Both the position numbers and the translations under genes were made by a program. The notes beneath the pieces are model-generated. The model was not told where the DNA came from. It saw nothing but the letters and a program-made list of their open reading frames with translations, and ran no database searches. DNA of 64,000 nucleotides from Paraburkholderia largidicola (GTDB lineage: Bacteria > Pseudomonadota > Gammaproteobacteria > Burkholderiales > Burkholderiaceae): assembly GCF_013426895.1 (NCBI RefSeq), contig NZ_AP023174.1, positions 1,798,001-1,862,000 on the forward strand, given 5' to 3'. How positions within the stretch are numbered: the first letter of the stretch is position 1; each line of letters begins with the position of its first letter. Below, piece by piece: positions 1 through 10,171 of this stretch.

Positions 1-447
1 GCGATCGCCGCCACGCTGGTGCAGATTGCGTGGGTCGCGTTCCGGCACCGCAAGGTCGACCCGATGCTGTGGGTGAGCCTCGGCGTGGTCACCGTATTCG
101 GCGGCGCGACGCTGGTGCTGCACAACGACACCTTCATCAAATGGAAGCCGACCGTGCTGTACTGGGCGTTTTCGGTGGCGCTGGTGGTGTCCGCGCTCGC
201 GTTCAACAAGAACCTGATCGAAGCGATGATGGGCAAGCAGATCCAGTTGCCGCATCGCATCTGGGGCCAGCTGAACTACGTGTGGGCGATCTTTTTCGTG
301 CTGCTCGGCATTCTCAATCTGTTCGTCGCGTTCAATTTCTCCACCGACGCGTGGGTCAATTTCAAGCTGTTCGGCGCGACGGGCTGTCTGGTCGTCTTTA
401 TCGTCGGACAGAGTTTGTGGCTGTCGAAGTATATGAAGGAAGAGTGA
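1..447 (+). CDS. yciB: Septation protein A / YciB family inner-membrane protein (5' end outside the window)
   Basis: Polytopic inner-membrane protein of the YciB (IspZ/IspA) family, linked to septation and envelope integrity. The reading frame is open from base 1, so only the last 148 residues are seen and the start lies upstream; an internal GTG at 19 is not the true start. Hydrophobic helices alternate with short polar loops, and the family-typical motifs [11 protein letters not shown] and [13 protein letters not shown] are present. The stop (445-447) is followed after one base by the ATG of bolA, so the two are probably co-transcribed. Recognised by sequence memory; the biochemical role of the family is not well defined. 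Confidence 0.93.
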   Translation, partial: AIAATLVQIAWVAFRHRKVDPMLWVSLGVVTVFGGATLVLHNDTFIKWKPTVLYWAFSVALVVSALAFNKNLIEAMMGKQIQLPHRIWGQLNYVWAIFFVLLGILNLFVAFNFSTDAWVNFKLFGATGCLVVFIVGQSLWLSKYMKEE

Positions 448-448
448 C

Positions 449-763
449 ATGAGCGACGATGTTTTCCTGCAGGCCAGCCCTGCCGAGCGTATCGCGCTGA
501 TCGAAGCGCGTATCACGGCGGCGCTCGCGCCTGTCGATTCGATTACCGTGCGCGACGACAGTGCGCTGCATGCGGGTCATGCGGGCGCGTCGGCGGGCGG
601 TCACTACGCGGTGACGATCGTGGCCGCCGCCTTTGCCGGCAAGGCTCGCGTGGCGCGGCACCGCATGGTGTATGATGCGCTGGCCGATGCCATGCAGCGC
701 GGCATCCACGCTCTCGCCATCACGGCTTACACGCCAGAAGAATTCAATTTGCTGTCCCGTTAG
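449..763 (+). CDS. BolA family protein
   Basis: Small 104-residue BolA/IbaG-type protein. Family members bind monothiol glutaredoxins and [2Fe-2S] clusters and take part in iron handling and stress-dependent morphology control. The N-terminal half holds the conserved DDSALHAGHAG stretch, whose histidines fit the cluster-ligand loop. The C-terminal half carries the RHRMVYDAL helix typical of BolA. The ATG lies one base after the yciB stop, and only 10 bases separate its stop from the next ATG, consistent with a yciB-bolA-ppi operon. I do not distinguish BolA from YrbA-type paralogues with certainty. Confidence 0.93.
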   Translation: MSDDVFLQASPAERIALIEARITAALAPVDSITVRDDSALHAGHAGASAGGHYAVTIVAAAFAGKARVARHRMVYDALADAMQRGIHALAITAYTPEEFNLLSR

Positions 764-773
764 GAAACTTCCG

Positions 774-1553
774 ATGACCTTGAAAAACACCCGCTACTGG
801 GTTTTGCTGGCTGCATTTGCGGCCGCACCTGCATTCGCACAGAACATCGCCGTCGTGAACGGCACGCCGATTCCGAAGTCGCGCGCCGATGCACTGGTTG
901 CCCAACTCGTGCAACAGGGTCAACAGGATTCGCCGAAGCTGCAACAGGCCGTTCGTGAAGAACTCGTGAACCGTGAAATCCTGATGCAGGAAGCGATCCG
1001 CGAAGGGATTCCGTCGAAGCCGGACGTCAAGGCGCAGGTCGCGGTTGCGCAGCAGACTGTGGTGCTGCGTGCGCTGATCGAGAACTTCGTGAAGAAGAAC
1101 CAGCCGAGCGACGCCGAAGTGAAGGCGAAGTACGACGAGCTGGTCAAGCAGATTGGCGGCAAGGAATATCACCTGCACCACATCCTCGTCGACAACGAGC
1201 AGCAGGCGAAGGATCTGATCGCGAAGATCAAGGCTGGCGCAAGCTTCGAAGACCTTGCGAAGCAGTTCTCGAAGGACCCGGGTTCGGGCAAGAATGGTGG
1301 CGACCTCGACTGGTCGGATCCGAAGGCCTATGTGCCTGAGTTTGCCGCTGCCGCGGAGAAGCTGCAGAAAGGCCAGATGACGGATACGCCGGTGCATACG
1401 CAGTTTGGCTGGCATATCATCCGCGTCGATGATGTGCGGCAGACGCCGCCGCCGCCTTTTGAGCAGGTCAAGGCTCAGATCGCGCAGCAGATGCAGCAGG
1501 AGAAACTGCAGGCGTTTGAAGAGGACCTTCGGTCCAAGGCTAAAGTGCAGTAA
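774..1553 (+). CDS. Parvulin-type peptidyl-prolyl cis-trans isomerase, exported
   Basis: 259-residue PpiC/parvulin-like foldase. The start at 774 is preferred over upstream starts because it opens directly on a Sec signal peptide (charged KNTR, hydrophobic core, cleavage near AFA-QN). A SurA-N-like helical region follows (about residues 25-125). The parvulin domain (about 130-230) shows HLHHILVDN, FSKDPGSGKNGGDL and FGWHIIRVDD, all signature positions. It likely helps fold outer-membrane or periplasmic proteins. It is the last gene of the yciB-bolA cluster and is followed by a strong hairpin terminator at 1583. A second, larger parvulin protein (PpiD type) lies at 13869-15797. Confidence 0.93.
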   Translation: MTLKNTRYWVLLAAFAAAPAFAQNIAVVNGTPIPKSRADALVAQLVQQGQQDSPKLQQAVREELVNREILMQEAIREGIPSKPDVKAQVAVAQQTVVLRALIENFVKKNQPSDAEVKAKYDELVKQIGGKEYHLHHILVDNEQQAKDLIAKIKAGASFEDLAKQFSKDPGSGKNGGDLDWSDPKAYVPEFAAAAEKLQKGQMTDTPVHTQFGWHIIRVDDVRQTPPPPFEQVKAQIAQQMQQEKLQAFEEDLRSKAKVQ

Positions 1554-1582
1554 GGTTTTTTTGCGTGCTTTCGCACGGGAGG

Positions 1583-1609
1583 GCCGCCTTTGGGCGGCTT
1601 TTTGTTTTT
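1583..1609 (+). terminator. Rho-independent terminator after the parvulin gene
   Basis: A 6-bp GC stem (GCCGCC/GGCGGC, loop TTTG) at 1583-1598 is followed by TTTTTGTTTTT. It sits 30 bases after the stop codon of the parvulin gene. Confidence 0.85.
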
Positions 1610-1664
1610 GTGGTTTTGGTTTTTGTTTTTTTGCGCTCGCGCGCCGTTTGCATCTTCCGCCTCT

Positions 1665-2324
1665 GCGCTGGCATCCGCGATTTGTTAGCGTGCTTCACGC
1701 GTCGCCCCTGTGCGGGGCGGCACCTACTTTTCTTTGCCGCCGCAAAGAAAAGTAGGCAAAAGAAAGCGGCTCACACCGCCAATCCTTGTTCTTATCCACG
1801 GGCCCCCAACGTCCCCACACTTCACATGGCAACGCGCCAGTCCGCGCTCGTTGCAAACGCTTTGAATAGAAGCCTCACCCGCTTCAGACACCCGCACAAG
1901 GGCCAGCGGCACCAAATGGTTTGTGCCGCCGAGGTGGCAAACGGTGTGCAGGTTGTTGCGCCATACAGGTTAGCGCTCTTATCAGAAACACCAACCGTGC
2001 TACCCAGTCCGAAGTGATGCGTGTATGGCACGAAAGCCTGCACACAGTTTGCCACCTGGGCGGCTGTGGACTATCTGGTAGCGCGTGCTGTGACGCGGGC
2101 GCGTGAAGCGGGTGAGGCGCTCATTCAGAGCGTTGGCAACGGGCGTCGATCAGCGCGTTGCCGTGAGAAGCGTAGGACCAGTTGGGGCCCTCAGGCACGA
2201 ACAAGAACTGGCGGTGTGAGCCGCTTTCTTTTGCCTACTTTTCTTTGCGGCGGCAAAGAAAAGTAGGTGCCGCCCCGCACAGGGGCAACGCGTGAAGCAC
2301 GAAGGCAAAGCGCGGATGCCAGCG
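1665..2324. repeat. 660-bp near-palindromic repeat element, copy A
   Basis: The element fills the space between the convergent 3' ends of the parvulin gene and purL. Two 288-base arms (1665-1952 and 2037-2324) are imperfect reverse complements of each other and surround an 84-base centre (1953-2036). The outer ends begin CGCTGGCATCCGCG and end with its complement. Each arm carries a 34-base hairpin (1723-1756 and 2234-2267) with a 15-bp perfect stem reading CCTACTTTTCTTTGC, and a 28-base inner block (1925-1952 and 2037-2064) matching its partner at 26 of 28 positions. A second copy lies at 54651-55312. Short ORFs inside follow the repeat and show no coding logic, so I regard it as non-coding. 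No transposase is present. It could be a non-autonomous mobile element, a structured terminator or a chromosome-organising repeat; which of these is unknown. Confidence 0.9.
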
Positions 2325-2378
2325 AAAACCAAAACCCAAAACCAAACCAAACCGCCAGCGCCCGCGCAGGGCAAAAAA

Positions 2379-5300
2379 TCACCCTAACCACTTCCGTGCA
2401 TTCTGAAACACCCGCATCCACGGGCTGCCATCCGTGGCACTTTGCTTCCACGCATCGGGATGCCAGCTCATCTGCACATTGCGATGCACACGCTCGGTAT
2501 GCGGCATGAGCACCGTAAACCGCCCATCGGGCGTAGTCACAGAAGTAATCCCAGCCGGCGACCCATTCGGATTGAACGGATACTGTTCAGTCGACTGCCC
2601 ACGATGATCGACATACTTCATCGCGACAGCCACACGCGCCATATCCCCTTGCTGCGAGAAGTCAGCAAAGCCCTCGCCGTGCGCCACGGCAACCGGAATC
2701 CGCGAGCCTTCCATGCCGGCAAAGAAAATCGACGGCGACGACTGCACCTCAACCAGCGAGAAGCGCGCTTCAAACTTCTCCGACTTGTTGCGCGTGAACT
2801 TCGGCCAGGCATCCGCGCCAGGAATCATCGAAGCAAGGCTGCTCATCATCTGACAGCCATTGCAGATGCCCAGCGCAAACGTGTCGTTGCGACCGAAGAA
2901 CGCCGCAAACATATCGGCCAGTTGCGCATTGAAGCGAATCGTCTTCGCCCAGCCCTCGCCCGCGCCCAGCACGTCACCATACGAGAACCCGCCGCACGCG
3001 ACTGCGCCCGCAAAATCAGCCAGCGTCGCGCGGCCCGACAGCAGGTCGCTCATGTGGACGTCATGCGCATCGAAGCCCGCACGATCGAATGCATACGCAG
3101 TTTCGAGGTGCGAGTTCACGCCCTGCTCACGCAGGATCGCCACACGCGGACGCGCGCCCTTGCCGATGAACGGCGCCGCCACGTCCTCCACAGGATCGAA
3201 CGACAGATGCGGCTGGATGCCGGGGTCCGACGCGTCGAGCAGTGCATCGAATTCCGCATCGGCGCACGCCGGGTTGTCGCGCAGACGCGAGATTCGCCAG
3301 CTCACTTCACTCCACGTGCGATGCAGTTCGGCACGCGGTGCATCGAAAATCTTCTTCGCGTCACGGTAGATTTCGACCATGTCGCGATCATTCGGCTTGC
3401 CGATCACATGCGAGCACGCCGACAGGCCATGTTCGCGCAGTGCTGCGAGCACCGCGTCGCGATCGCCGGCACGCACCTGGACCACCGCGCCGAGTTCTTC
3501 GTTGAACAGCGCGCGGATCGTGCGGTCTTCGCGGCGGCCGCTGGTCTGCTTCGCCCAGTCCTTCGCGTCGCCGTAATCGAATTCGTGATTGGGGTCGAGC
3601 GTCAGCATGTCGACGTTCAGCGACACGCCCACATGGCCCGCGAACGCCATTTCGCAAACCGTCGCCCACAGCCCGCCGTCCGAGCGGTCGTGGTACGCGA
3701 GCAGCTTGCCGCCCGCGTTGAGCGCCTGGATCGCCGCAAAGAAGCGCTTCAGATCTTCCGGATCGTCGACGTCAGGCACCGTGTCGCCGACCTGCTGCGT
3801 CACCTGCGCGAGAATACTCCCGCCCAGACGGTGCTTGCCGCGGCCCAGGTCGATCGCAATCAGCACCGTTTCGCCTGCTTCCTTCGGGCTCAGCAGTTGC
3901 GGCGTCAGATGGCGGCGCACGTCTTCGACGGGCGCGAAAGCGGAGATGATCAGCGACACAGGCGCGACCACTTCCTTCTCGACGTTGCCGTCCGCCCACT
4001 TCGTGCGCATCGACAGCGAGTCCTTGCCGACGGGAATGCCGATACCGAGCGCCGGGCACAGTTCCATGCCGATCGCCTTCACCGTGTCGTACAGCGCTGC
4101 GTCTTCGCCGGGGCTCCCGCAGGCCGCCATCCAGTTCGCCGACAGCTTCAGTTTGTCCAGCGACGCGATCGGCGCCGCCGCGATGTTCGTCACCACTTCG
4201 CCAACGGCCATGCGTCCCGATGCGGGCGCGTCGATCACGGCGAGCGGCGTGCGCTCGGCCATCGTCATCGCTTCACCGCGGAAGCCTGCGTAATCGACCG
4301 TCGTGATCGCGCAGTCGGCGACGGGCACCTGCCACGGGCCGACCATCTGGTCCCGCGCCGTCGTGCCACCCACTGAGCGGTCGCCGATCGTGATGAGGAA
4401 CGACTTGCTGGCGACGGTCGGATGACGCAGCACGTTGACGGCCGCCTCGTGCAGCGCCACGTGCGTGACGTCGACGGGTTGCAGCGGCGTCGACACGCGC
4501 GTCACATCGCGATGCATGCGCGGCGGCTTGCCGAGCAGGACCTCCATCGGCATATCGACGGGCTGATGCGCGCCCGCTTCCGTCAGATCGGCGTCGATCA
4601 GCTTCAGTTGACGCTCTTCAGTCGCCGTGCCGACCACCGCGAACGGGCAACGCTCGCGCTCGCAGATCGCCGCAAATTCTTCGAGACGCGACGGCGGAAT
4701 GGCCAGCACGTAACGCTCTTGCGCTTCGTTCGACCAGATTTCGCGCGGCGACAGGCCGCTTTCTTCCAGCTGGACCTTGCGCAGCTCGAACAGCGCACCC
4801 TTGTCCGCGCCGTCGACCAGCTCAGGGAATGCATTCGACAGACCACCCGCGCCGACGTCGTGAATGCTCAGAATCGGGTTGCCCTCGCCCAGCTGCCAGC
4901 ACGAGTTGATCACTTCCTGCGCGCGCCGTTCGATTTCCGGGTTGCCGCGCTGGACGGAATCGAAGTCGAGTTCGGCCGTATTGGTGCCCGTCGCCATCGA
5001 GCTCGCTGCGCCGCCGCCCATGCCGATACGCATGCCGGGGCCGCCGATCTGGATCAGCAGCGAGCCGGGCGGCAGATCGTGCTTGTGCGTGTGCTGGTCG
5101 GAGATGTTGCCGAGACCGCCCGCGATCATGATCGGCTTGTGATAGCCGCGCACGCGGCCCGCGACGTTCTGCTCGTACGTGCGGAAGTAGCCGCCGAGGT
5201 TCGGACGGCCGAATTCGTTGTTGAACGCAGCGCCGCCGAGCGGCCCGTCGATCATGATCTGCAGCGGCGACGCGATGCGGTCCGGGCGACCGTAGGTGTC

Positions 5301-6458
5301 GAACTGGTCGGCTGCGTTGCGATGGCCGATGGGTTGCGTGGCGTCGCGGGCGTTTTCCCACGGCTCGCGCGCATCGGGCAGATCGAGGTTCGACACGGTG
5401 AAGCCCGTCAGACCCGCCTTCGGACGCGCGCCGCGGCCCGTCGCGCCTTCGTCGCGGATTTCACCGCCCGCGCCCGTCGCGGCGCCCGGGAACGGCGAGA
5501 TGGCCGTCGGGTGGTTGTGCGTCTCCACCTTCATCAGCGTGTGCGTCAACTCGGTGTGACGGCCGTAGCGCTCGCCCGGCTCGTCGGCATTCGCAGCCTT
5601 ACGCGGGAACCAGCGCTCAGCCAGGCCGCCCGCCATGATCGACGAGTTGTCCGAGTACGCGACGATCGTGCCTTGCGGATTGAGCTTCTCGGTGTTGCGG
5701 ATCATGTTGAACAGCGAGATGTCCTGCGCCTCGCCGTCGATCGTCCAGCTCGCGTTGAAGATCTTGTGGCGGCAGTGCTCGCTGTTGGCCTGCGCGAACA
5801 TCATCAGTTCGACATCGGTCGGATTGCGGCCGAGCTTCGTGAATGCGTCGACGAGATAGTCGATTTCGTCCTCGGCGAGCGCGAGACCGAGTTCCGTGTT
5901 CGCCTTCTCCAGCGCCTTGCGGCCGTCCGTCAGCACCGCGACCGTTTGCAGCGCCTTGGCGGGCAGTTCGTCGAACAGGTGCATCGCGTGATCGCGCGAC
6001 GGCGCGACGCTTTCCGTCATCCGGTCATGCAGCGCGGCGACGACAGCGGCACGCGCCTCGTCCGACAGCGCCTTCTTGCCGCCGAGCAGCCCGCTTTTCA
6101 GCACGACCGTGTACTCGATGCCGCGCTCGATGCGGCGCACATGCGTCAAGCCGCAGTGAAGCGCGATATCGGTGGCCTTGCTCGCCCACGGCGACACGGT
6201 GCCGAAGCGCGGCACCACGAGGAAAGTTTCGACGGCGCCCTTGTCCTTGCCGGCGTCGAATGGATCGCCGTAGTGCATCAGCGCTTCGATCTTCGCGCTG
6301 TCTTCCGCGGCAAGCGGCGTCTGCGAGTTCACGAAATGCAGATACTGGCCGCGCACGCCGACGATGTTGGCGTCGATGCGCGACAACGTGTCGAGCAGGC
6401 GGGTTTGACGGAAATCGGAAAGGGCCGAAGCGCCGGGGAAACACGAGAAGTGAGCCAT
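2379..6458 (-). CDS. purL: Phosphoribosylformylglycinamidine synthase (FGAM synthase), large single-chain form
   Basis: Fourth step of de novo purine synthesis: FGAR + ATP + glutamine to FGAM. The 1359-residue length fits the single-chain proteobacterial enzyme with N-terminal domain, duplicated AIRS-like synthase core and C-terminal glutamine amidotransferase. Visible motifs include [25 protein letters not shown] and [11 protein letters not shown] in the core, and [12 protein letters not shown] and [10 protein letters not shown] (nucleophile Cys) in the amidotransferase. The start at 6458 gives the family-typical N-terminus [11 protein letters not shown]; the frame stays open upstream, but that extension is not conserved-looking. 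The gene is convergent with the parvulin gene across repeat copy A. A TATAAT on the minus strand at 6570-6575 could be its -10 box. Confidence 0.97.
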   Translation of the reverse strand: MAHFSCFPGASALSDFRQTRLLDTLSRIDANIVGVRGQYLHFVNSQTPLAAEDSAKIEALMHYGDPFDAGKDKGAVETFLVVPRFGTVSPWASKATDIALHCGLTHVRRIERGIEYTVVLKSGLLGGKKALSDEARAAVVAALHDRMTESVAPSRDHAMHLFDELPAKALQTVAVLTDGRKALEKANTELGLALAEDEIDYLVDAFTKLGRNPTDVELMMFAQANSEHCRHKIFNASWTIDGEAQDISLFNMIRNTEKLNPQGTIVAYSDNSSIMAGGLAERWFPRKAANADEPGERYGRHTELTHTLMKVETHNHPTAISPFPGAATGAGGEIRDEGATGRGARPKAGLTGFTVSNLDLPDAREPWENARDATQPIGHRNAADQFDTYGRPDRIASPLQIMIDGPLGGAAFNNEFGRPNLGGYFRTYEQNVAGRVRGYHKPIMIAGGLGNISDQHTHKHDLPPGSLLIQIGGPGMRIGMGGGAASSMATGTNTAELDFDSVQRGNPEIERRAQEVINSCWQLGEGNPILSIHDVGAGGLSNAFPELVDGADKGALFELRKVQLEESGLSPREIWSNEAQERYVLAIPPSRLEEFAAICERERCPFAVVGTATEERQLKLIDADLTEAGAHQPVDMPMEVLLGKPPRMHRDVTRVSTPLQPVDVTHVALHEAAVNVLRHPTVASKSFLITIGDRSVGGTTARDQMVGPWQVPVADCAITTVDYAGFRGEAMTMAERTPLAVIDAPASGRMAVGEVVTNIAAAPIASLDKLKLSANWMAACGSPGEDAALYDTVKAIGMELCPALGIGIPVGKDSLSMRTKWADGNVEKEVVAPVSLIISAFAPVEDVRRHLTPQLLSPKEAGETVLIAIDLGRGKHRLGGSILAQVTQQVGDTVPDVDDPEDLKRFFAAIQALNAGGKLLAYHDRSDGGLWATVCEMAFAGHVGVSLNVDMLTLDPNHEFDYGDAKDWAKQTSGRREDRTIRALFNEELGAVVQVRAGDRDAVLAALREHGLSACSHVIGKPNDRDMVEIYRDAKKIFDAPRAELHRTWSEVSWRISRLRDNPACADAEFDALLDASDPGIQPHLSFDPVEDVAAPFIGKGARPRVAILREQGVNSHLETAYAFDRAGFDAHDVHMSDLLSGRATLADFAGAVACGGFSYGDVLGAGEGWAKTIRFNAQLADMFAAFFGRNDTFALGICNGCQMMSSLASMIPGADAWPKFTRNKSEKFEARFSLVEVQSSPSIFFAGMEGSRIPVAVAHGEGFADFSQQGDMARVAVAMKYVDHRGQSTEQYPFNPNGSPAGITSVTTPDGRFTVLMPHTERVHRNVQMSWHPDAWKQSATDGSPWMRVFQNARKWLG

Positions 6459-6915
6459 GGACTTGACGTTGCGTCGATCGGTTGCGTCGCTGGGTGCCGC
6501 GCGCGATTGCTTTGGCAACCGCTCGGACAGTCGCGCGTGGAGGCGACGTGAGGCGTAAGGAAGTCGGAGATTATAACCCGGGAAGGCCCGGCAGACCTGC
6601 CCTGCGTGACGCGCCGCGCGCTTTGGCGGCGTGTCCCTGCTGGCCGCACGCCTCGCCGGCAGCACCACGGGCCTTTTTGGGATGCGTTTCCGGCCATTCG
6701 TGGTAGGCGAATCGCGCGATCCTGCTCGCCGCTGTTCCATCCGTGCACCACCGTCGAGCGATGCTTCCAGCGGAGAACGGCAGCGTGCCGGACGGGTCGT
6801 TTGACTGATATCATTCGGCCTTTCATCAGATCGGTGCAGCAGCGGCTGTCGCGCTGCGCCGCATGTCAAGTCATACGCCTGGCCCCACGCGTGCCGCCGG
6901 CAACACGAATTAACC
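6459..6915. other. Divergent intergenic region purL / DadA-like gene
   Basis: 457 bases between the two divergent start codons. Apart from the TATAAT at 6570-6575 on the purL side I see no convincing promoter, RNA gene or repeat. Open frames here are GC-driven extensions of the flanking genes. Confidence 0.6.
6570..6575 (-). promoter_or_regulatory. Candidate -10 box for purL
   Basis: Perfect TATAAT on the minus strand, about 112 bases upstream of the purL ATG. No good -35 hexamer is visible at 16-18 bases, so the call rests on the -10 alone. Confidence 0.4.
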
Positions 6916-8217
6916 ATGGATGTCATTGTCATTGGCGGCGGGATCGTCGGCGTCGCTACCGCCTATCAGCTTCGCGCTGCCGGTCATCGGGTGTGCGTCG
7001 TCGAACGGCACGCCACCGTCGCACAGGGCGCCACTTACGGCCACGGCGGCACTTTGCTGCCCACGCCACTCGATGTGTGGTTCGGCCCGACCTTCATGCA
7101 GCACCGTCAGGCCGCCAAAAGCGGCGTCATCAAAAAGGCGGGCTTCAACGGGCAGGTGCGCGATTTCGTCCGCACACTCGCAGCGCTCGCCGAGCCCGAG
7201 GCGTTCAAGAGGCAGTTTTCGCTGCTGCGTCCGCTGATCGAATCGGCGCGCCAGTCGCTCGCCGACATCGAGCATCACTTCAATCTGGAATTCGAGCGGA
7301 CGAACGGACAGCTGTATCTGGTGCGCAGCCAGCAGGACTGGGACCTCACGCATTCCGCGCTCGACCTGCTGCGCCAGTTCGAGGTGCCGCATCACGTGCT
7401 GAGCCCGCAGGAATGCCAGACCATCGAGCATTCGATTCCGCTCGAACCGCATTTCGCGGGCGGCGTGCTGTTCGACGACGAAGGCACGGCGAACTGTCCG
7501 CTGTTCGCGAAGCTGATCAAGCAGACGCTCGATGTGCAAGGCGGCGTGCAGTTTCAGTGCGGCCGTGAAGTGACGGGCATCCGCCTCGACAACCAGCGTG
7601 CGGCCGTCGAACTGGCGCCCGCCAACGGCGAATCGTCGCGCTCGCGCGAAGTCGATGTGATCAGCGCGGACGCCGTGGTCGTTGCGGCGGGCGTGGGCAG
7701 TCTCGCGCTGCTGGAAAAGCTCGGGCTGAATCTGCCGCTGCATCCGCTGCGTCTGCACAACCTCGTCGCGCCGATCGCGCGCGAGGAGTTCGCGCCCCAT
7801 ACGACGGTCATCGATGCCGTCAAACGCATCACGATCACGCGCAGCAATCACCGGCTGCGCATCGCGGGCGGCGCGGTGCTGCAAAGCGCCAGCCAGACCC
7901 GGCTGCCGCTGCCCGAGCCGCTGACGAAAGAAGCGCTCGCGCTGCTCAGCCAGGCGACGCACGACTGGGTGCCGGGTTCGGCGCGCATTTCGGCCGCATT
8001 GCCGTGGGAAGGCGTGAAACTGTTGTCGCCGGACGGCCTGCCTGTGACGGGTAATGCGCTGCATCCGCGGCTATTCGTGAACGCGGCGCATGGCCCCGTC
8101 GGCTGGGGCCTCGCATGCGGCTCGGGCAAGCTGATTGCGAGCCTCGTTTCCGGCGCGCCGTCGGAATTGCCGCCTGACACGATCGCGGCGCTTCGCCCCG
8201 AACGCTTCAACGGATAA
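6916..8217 (+). CDS. DadA-like FAD-dependent D-amino-acid dehydrogenase
   Basis: 433-residue DAO-superfamily flavoprotein resembling the small subunit of D-amino-acid dehydrogenase, which oxidises D-amino acids to 2-oxo acids and passes electrons to the respiratory chain. The N-terminus carries the FAD dinucleotide-binding motif [13 protein letters not shown] followed by VVERH, and a GATYGHGG stretch near residue 40. The C-terminus has the conserved flavin-contacting region [17 protein letters not shown]. There is no signal peptide; membrane association in this family is peripheral. The true substrate cannot be told from sequence: other DAO-family oxidases share this architecture. It stands alone, divergent from purL, with the NAD(P)HX repair gene about 110 bases downstream on the same strand. 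Confidence 0.88.
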   Translation: MDVIVIGGGIVGVATAYQLRAAGHRVCVVERHATVAQGATYGHGGTLLPTPLDVWFGPTFMQHRQAAKSGVIKKAGFNGQVRDFVRTLAALAEPEAFKRQFSLLRPLIESARQSLADIEHHFNLEFERTNGQLYLVRSQQDWDLTHSALDLLRQFEVPHHVLSPQECQTIEHSIPLEPHFAGGVLFDDEGTANCPLFAKLIKQTLDVQGGVQFQCGREVTGIRLDNQRAAVELAPANGESSRSREVDVISADAVVVAAGVGSLALLEKLGLNLPLHPLRLHNLVAPIAREEFAPHTTVIDAVKRITITRSNHRLRIAGGAVLQSASQTRLPLPEPLTKEALALLSQATHDWVPGSARISAALPWEGVKLLSPDGLPVTGNALHPRLFVNAAHGPVGWGLACGSGKLIASLVSGAPSELPPDTIAALRPERFNG

Positions 8218-8324
8218 CAGCTTCCGGCACGGGACGGTCACTCGTCCTATGCCATTGCGCGTGCTGGCTACGGCACGCGCATTGCCACTACCATGGGCGT
8301 ACCTCGTTGCTCTCGTACGCTGCC

Positions 8325-9902
8325 ATGACCCAACCCTCCGCCCCTTCTCTCCACGACGGTCTCGTCAAGCCGTATGACCGGCCGTTTGCGCTTCTGAGCG
8401 TCGCCGAATTGCGCGCGCTCGAAAAGAACGCCGAGGCGACGCTGCCCGCCCACACGCTGATGGGCCGCGCCGGCCGCGCCGGCGCGCGCTTCCTGCTCGA
8501 ACATATCCATCTCGACGGGACTACCGATCCGTACCAGCCGGTGTGGCTCGTAGCCGGGCCTGGCAATAACGGCGGCGACGCGCTCGTCGTTGCGGCTGAA
8601 CTGCAACGCGCCGGTATCAAGGTCGAAGTCTGCATGCCCGTCGAAGTGAAGCCCGACGACGCCCTTTGGGCGCTGGCCGAAGCGCGTGCGGCGGGCGTGC
8701 CGATTTCGAACGAAGTGCCGGACTCGTTCGACGATTACAGCTGGGTTGTCGACGGCATGTTTGGTATCGGGCTGGCACGGCCGCTGGACGGCGTGTTCGC
8801 GTCGATTGCCGGGCAGTTGTCCGCGCGCGCAAAACGGCGCGGCCGCGTTCTCGCGCTCGACGTGCCGAGCGGGCTGGACAGCGATACGGGCAATGTCGTC
8901 GGAGGCGGTGGCGCCGTTCGCGCGACGCACACCGTGACGTTCATTGGCGCGAAGCCAGGTCTTTACATGGCCTCGGGACGCGACCTTGCGGGCGATGTGA
9001 CCGTCGCGTCCATCGGCCTCGAATGGCCTTCCGAACCGCCCGTCCGGCTCAACGGGCCCGCCCTCTTCGTCCCCCACTTCCCGCCGCGCGATTACTCGAC
9101 GCACAAAGGCACGTTCGGCAGCATGGCCGTCGTAGGCGGCGATACGGGCATGTGCGGTGCGCCGATTCTCGCCGCGCGCGCCGCGCTATACGCGGGCGCG
9201 GGCAAGGTCCATGTCGCGTTTCTCGGCGCGGGCAGCCCGCCCTACGACCCGCCACATCCTGAACTGATGTTGCATCCGCTCGACGAACTGCCGCTCGCGG
9301 AGATGGACGCGCTGTCGATCGGCTGCGGGATGGGCAAGCGCGAGCGCGCGGTCGACGTGCTGCGCACCGTGCTGCCGCTCGACGTGCCGAAACTGCTGGA
9401 CGCCGACGCGCTGAATCTCATCGCCGGTCACGCCGATCTCGCCGCAACCGTGAAGCAGCGCGGCGAGTCTGCGAACGATCCGTGCGTGCTGACGCCTCAT
9501 CCGCTCGAAGCAGCGCGCCTGCTCGGTACCGACGCGAAAAGCGTTCAGCGCGACCGGCTGGAAGCGGCGCGCGCACTGGCCGCGCGGTATGCGAGCGTCA
9601 TCGTGCTGAAAGGCACGGGCACGGTGATCGCGGCGCCGGACGGGCGCGTCGCCGTCAACCCGACAGGCAACGCCGCGCTCGCGACGGGCGGTACGGGCGA
9701 CGTGCTCGGCGGGTTGATCGGCGCATTGCTCGGACAAGGTCTGCCGCGCTACGAAGCAGCGCTTGCGGGCGTCTTTTTGCACGGTTTCGCCGCCGACGCG
9801 CTTACCGCACGCGGCAAAGGTCCAGCCGGCCTCACAGCGGGCGAGCTTGCGCCGATGGTGCGCAAGTTGTTGAACCGGCTCGTCTATCCGTTACAGGATT
9901 GA
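8325..9902 (+). CDS. nnr: Bifunctional NAD(P)H-hydrate epimerase / ADP-dependent NAD(P)H-hydrate dehydratase
   Basis: Repairs hydrated NAD(P)H: the N-terminal YjeF_N-type domain (about residues 20-225) epimerises R- and S-NAD(P)HX, and the C-terminal ribokinase-like domain (about 245-525) dehydrates S-NAD(P)HX using ADP. Visible motifs are AGPGNNGGDALV and DVPSGLDSDTG in the epimerase half, and TPHPLEAARLL and ATGGTGDVLGG (nucleotide-binding, catalytic Asp) in the dehydratase half. The ATG at 8325 is chosen over an in-frame TTG six codons upstream. 525 residues is usual for the fused form. Confidence 0.95.
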   Translation: MTQPSAPSLHDGLVKPYDRPFALLSVAELRALEKNAEATLPAHTLMGRAGRAGARFLLEHIHLDGTTDPYQPVWLVAGPGNNGGDALVVAAELQRAGIKVEVCMPVEVKPDDALWALAEARAAGVPISNEVPDSFDDYSWVVDGMFGIGLARPLDGVFASIAGQLSARAKRRGRVLALDVPSGLDSDTGNVVGGGGAVRATHTVTFIGAKPGLYMASGRDLAGDVTVASIGLEWPSEPPVRLNGPALFVPHFPPRDYSTHKGTFGSMAVVGGDTGMCGAPILAARAALYAGAGKVHVAFLGAGSPPYDPPHPELMLHPLDELPLAEMDALSIGCGMGKRERAVDVLRTVLPLDVPKLLDADALNLIAGHADLAATVKQRGESANDPCVLTPHPLEAARLLGTDAKSVQRDRLEAARALAARYASVIVLKGTGTVIAAPDGRVAVNPTGNAALATGGTGDVLGGLIGALLGQGLPRYEAALAGVFLHGFAADALTARGKGPAGLTAGELAPMVRKLLNRLVYPLQD

Positions 9903-10171
9903 CGGCACGGGCGTGCTGCCGCGAGCATCCCGCTATCTGGCGACGCGTCCCATCTATCCCGGCTGTCATCCTGGCCCGCTATACTGATTGACTGCGTCGT
10001 GCGGCCGTCCATCGGCCGAGACGCGAACCGCAGACGCCCGCTGACGGGGCACGAGACACGCCGCCGCGCATCCGGCGACCGTACCGCTCAGCCAACCGCG
10101 CGTCTGCAGATCACCCCCGGCACGCCCGATGCGCGGCCGGCCATTCGTTTTCCTTCGTTAGACGGACGGTT

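Noticed and set aside
1724-2451. Short ORFs inside repeat copy A encoding peptides such as PTFLCGGKEK
   Set aside because: The same peptides appear in both copies and in both orientations because of the repeat; composition and overlap give no coding logic. Such ORFs are easily misannotated as hypothetical proteins.
2442-6551. Long open frames (644 and 709 codons) antisense to purL
   Set aside because: Shadow frames of purL with Arg/His-rich composition and no motifs.
8256-8281. Hairpin TGCGCGTGC / GCACGCGCA between the DadA-like and nnr genes
   Set aside because: No T-run follows, so it is not a convincing terminator, and no operator logic is evident.
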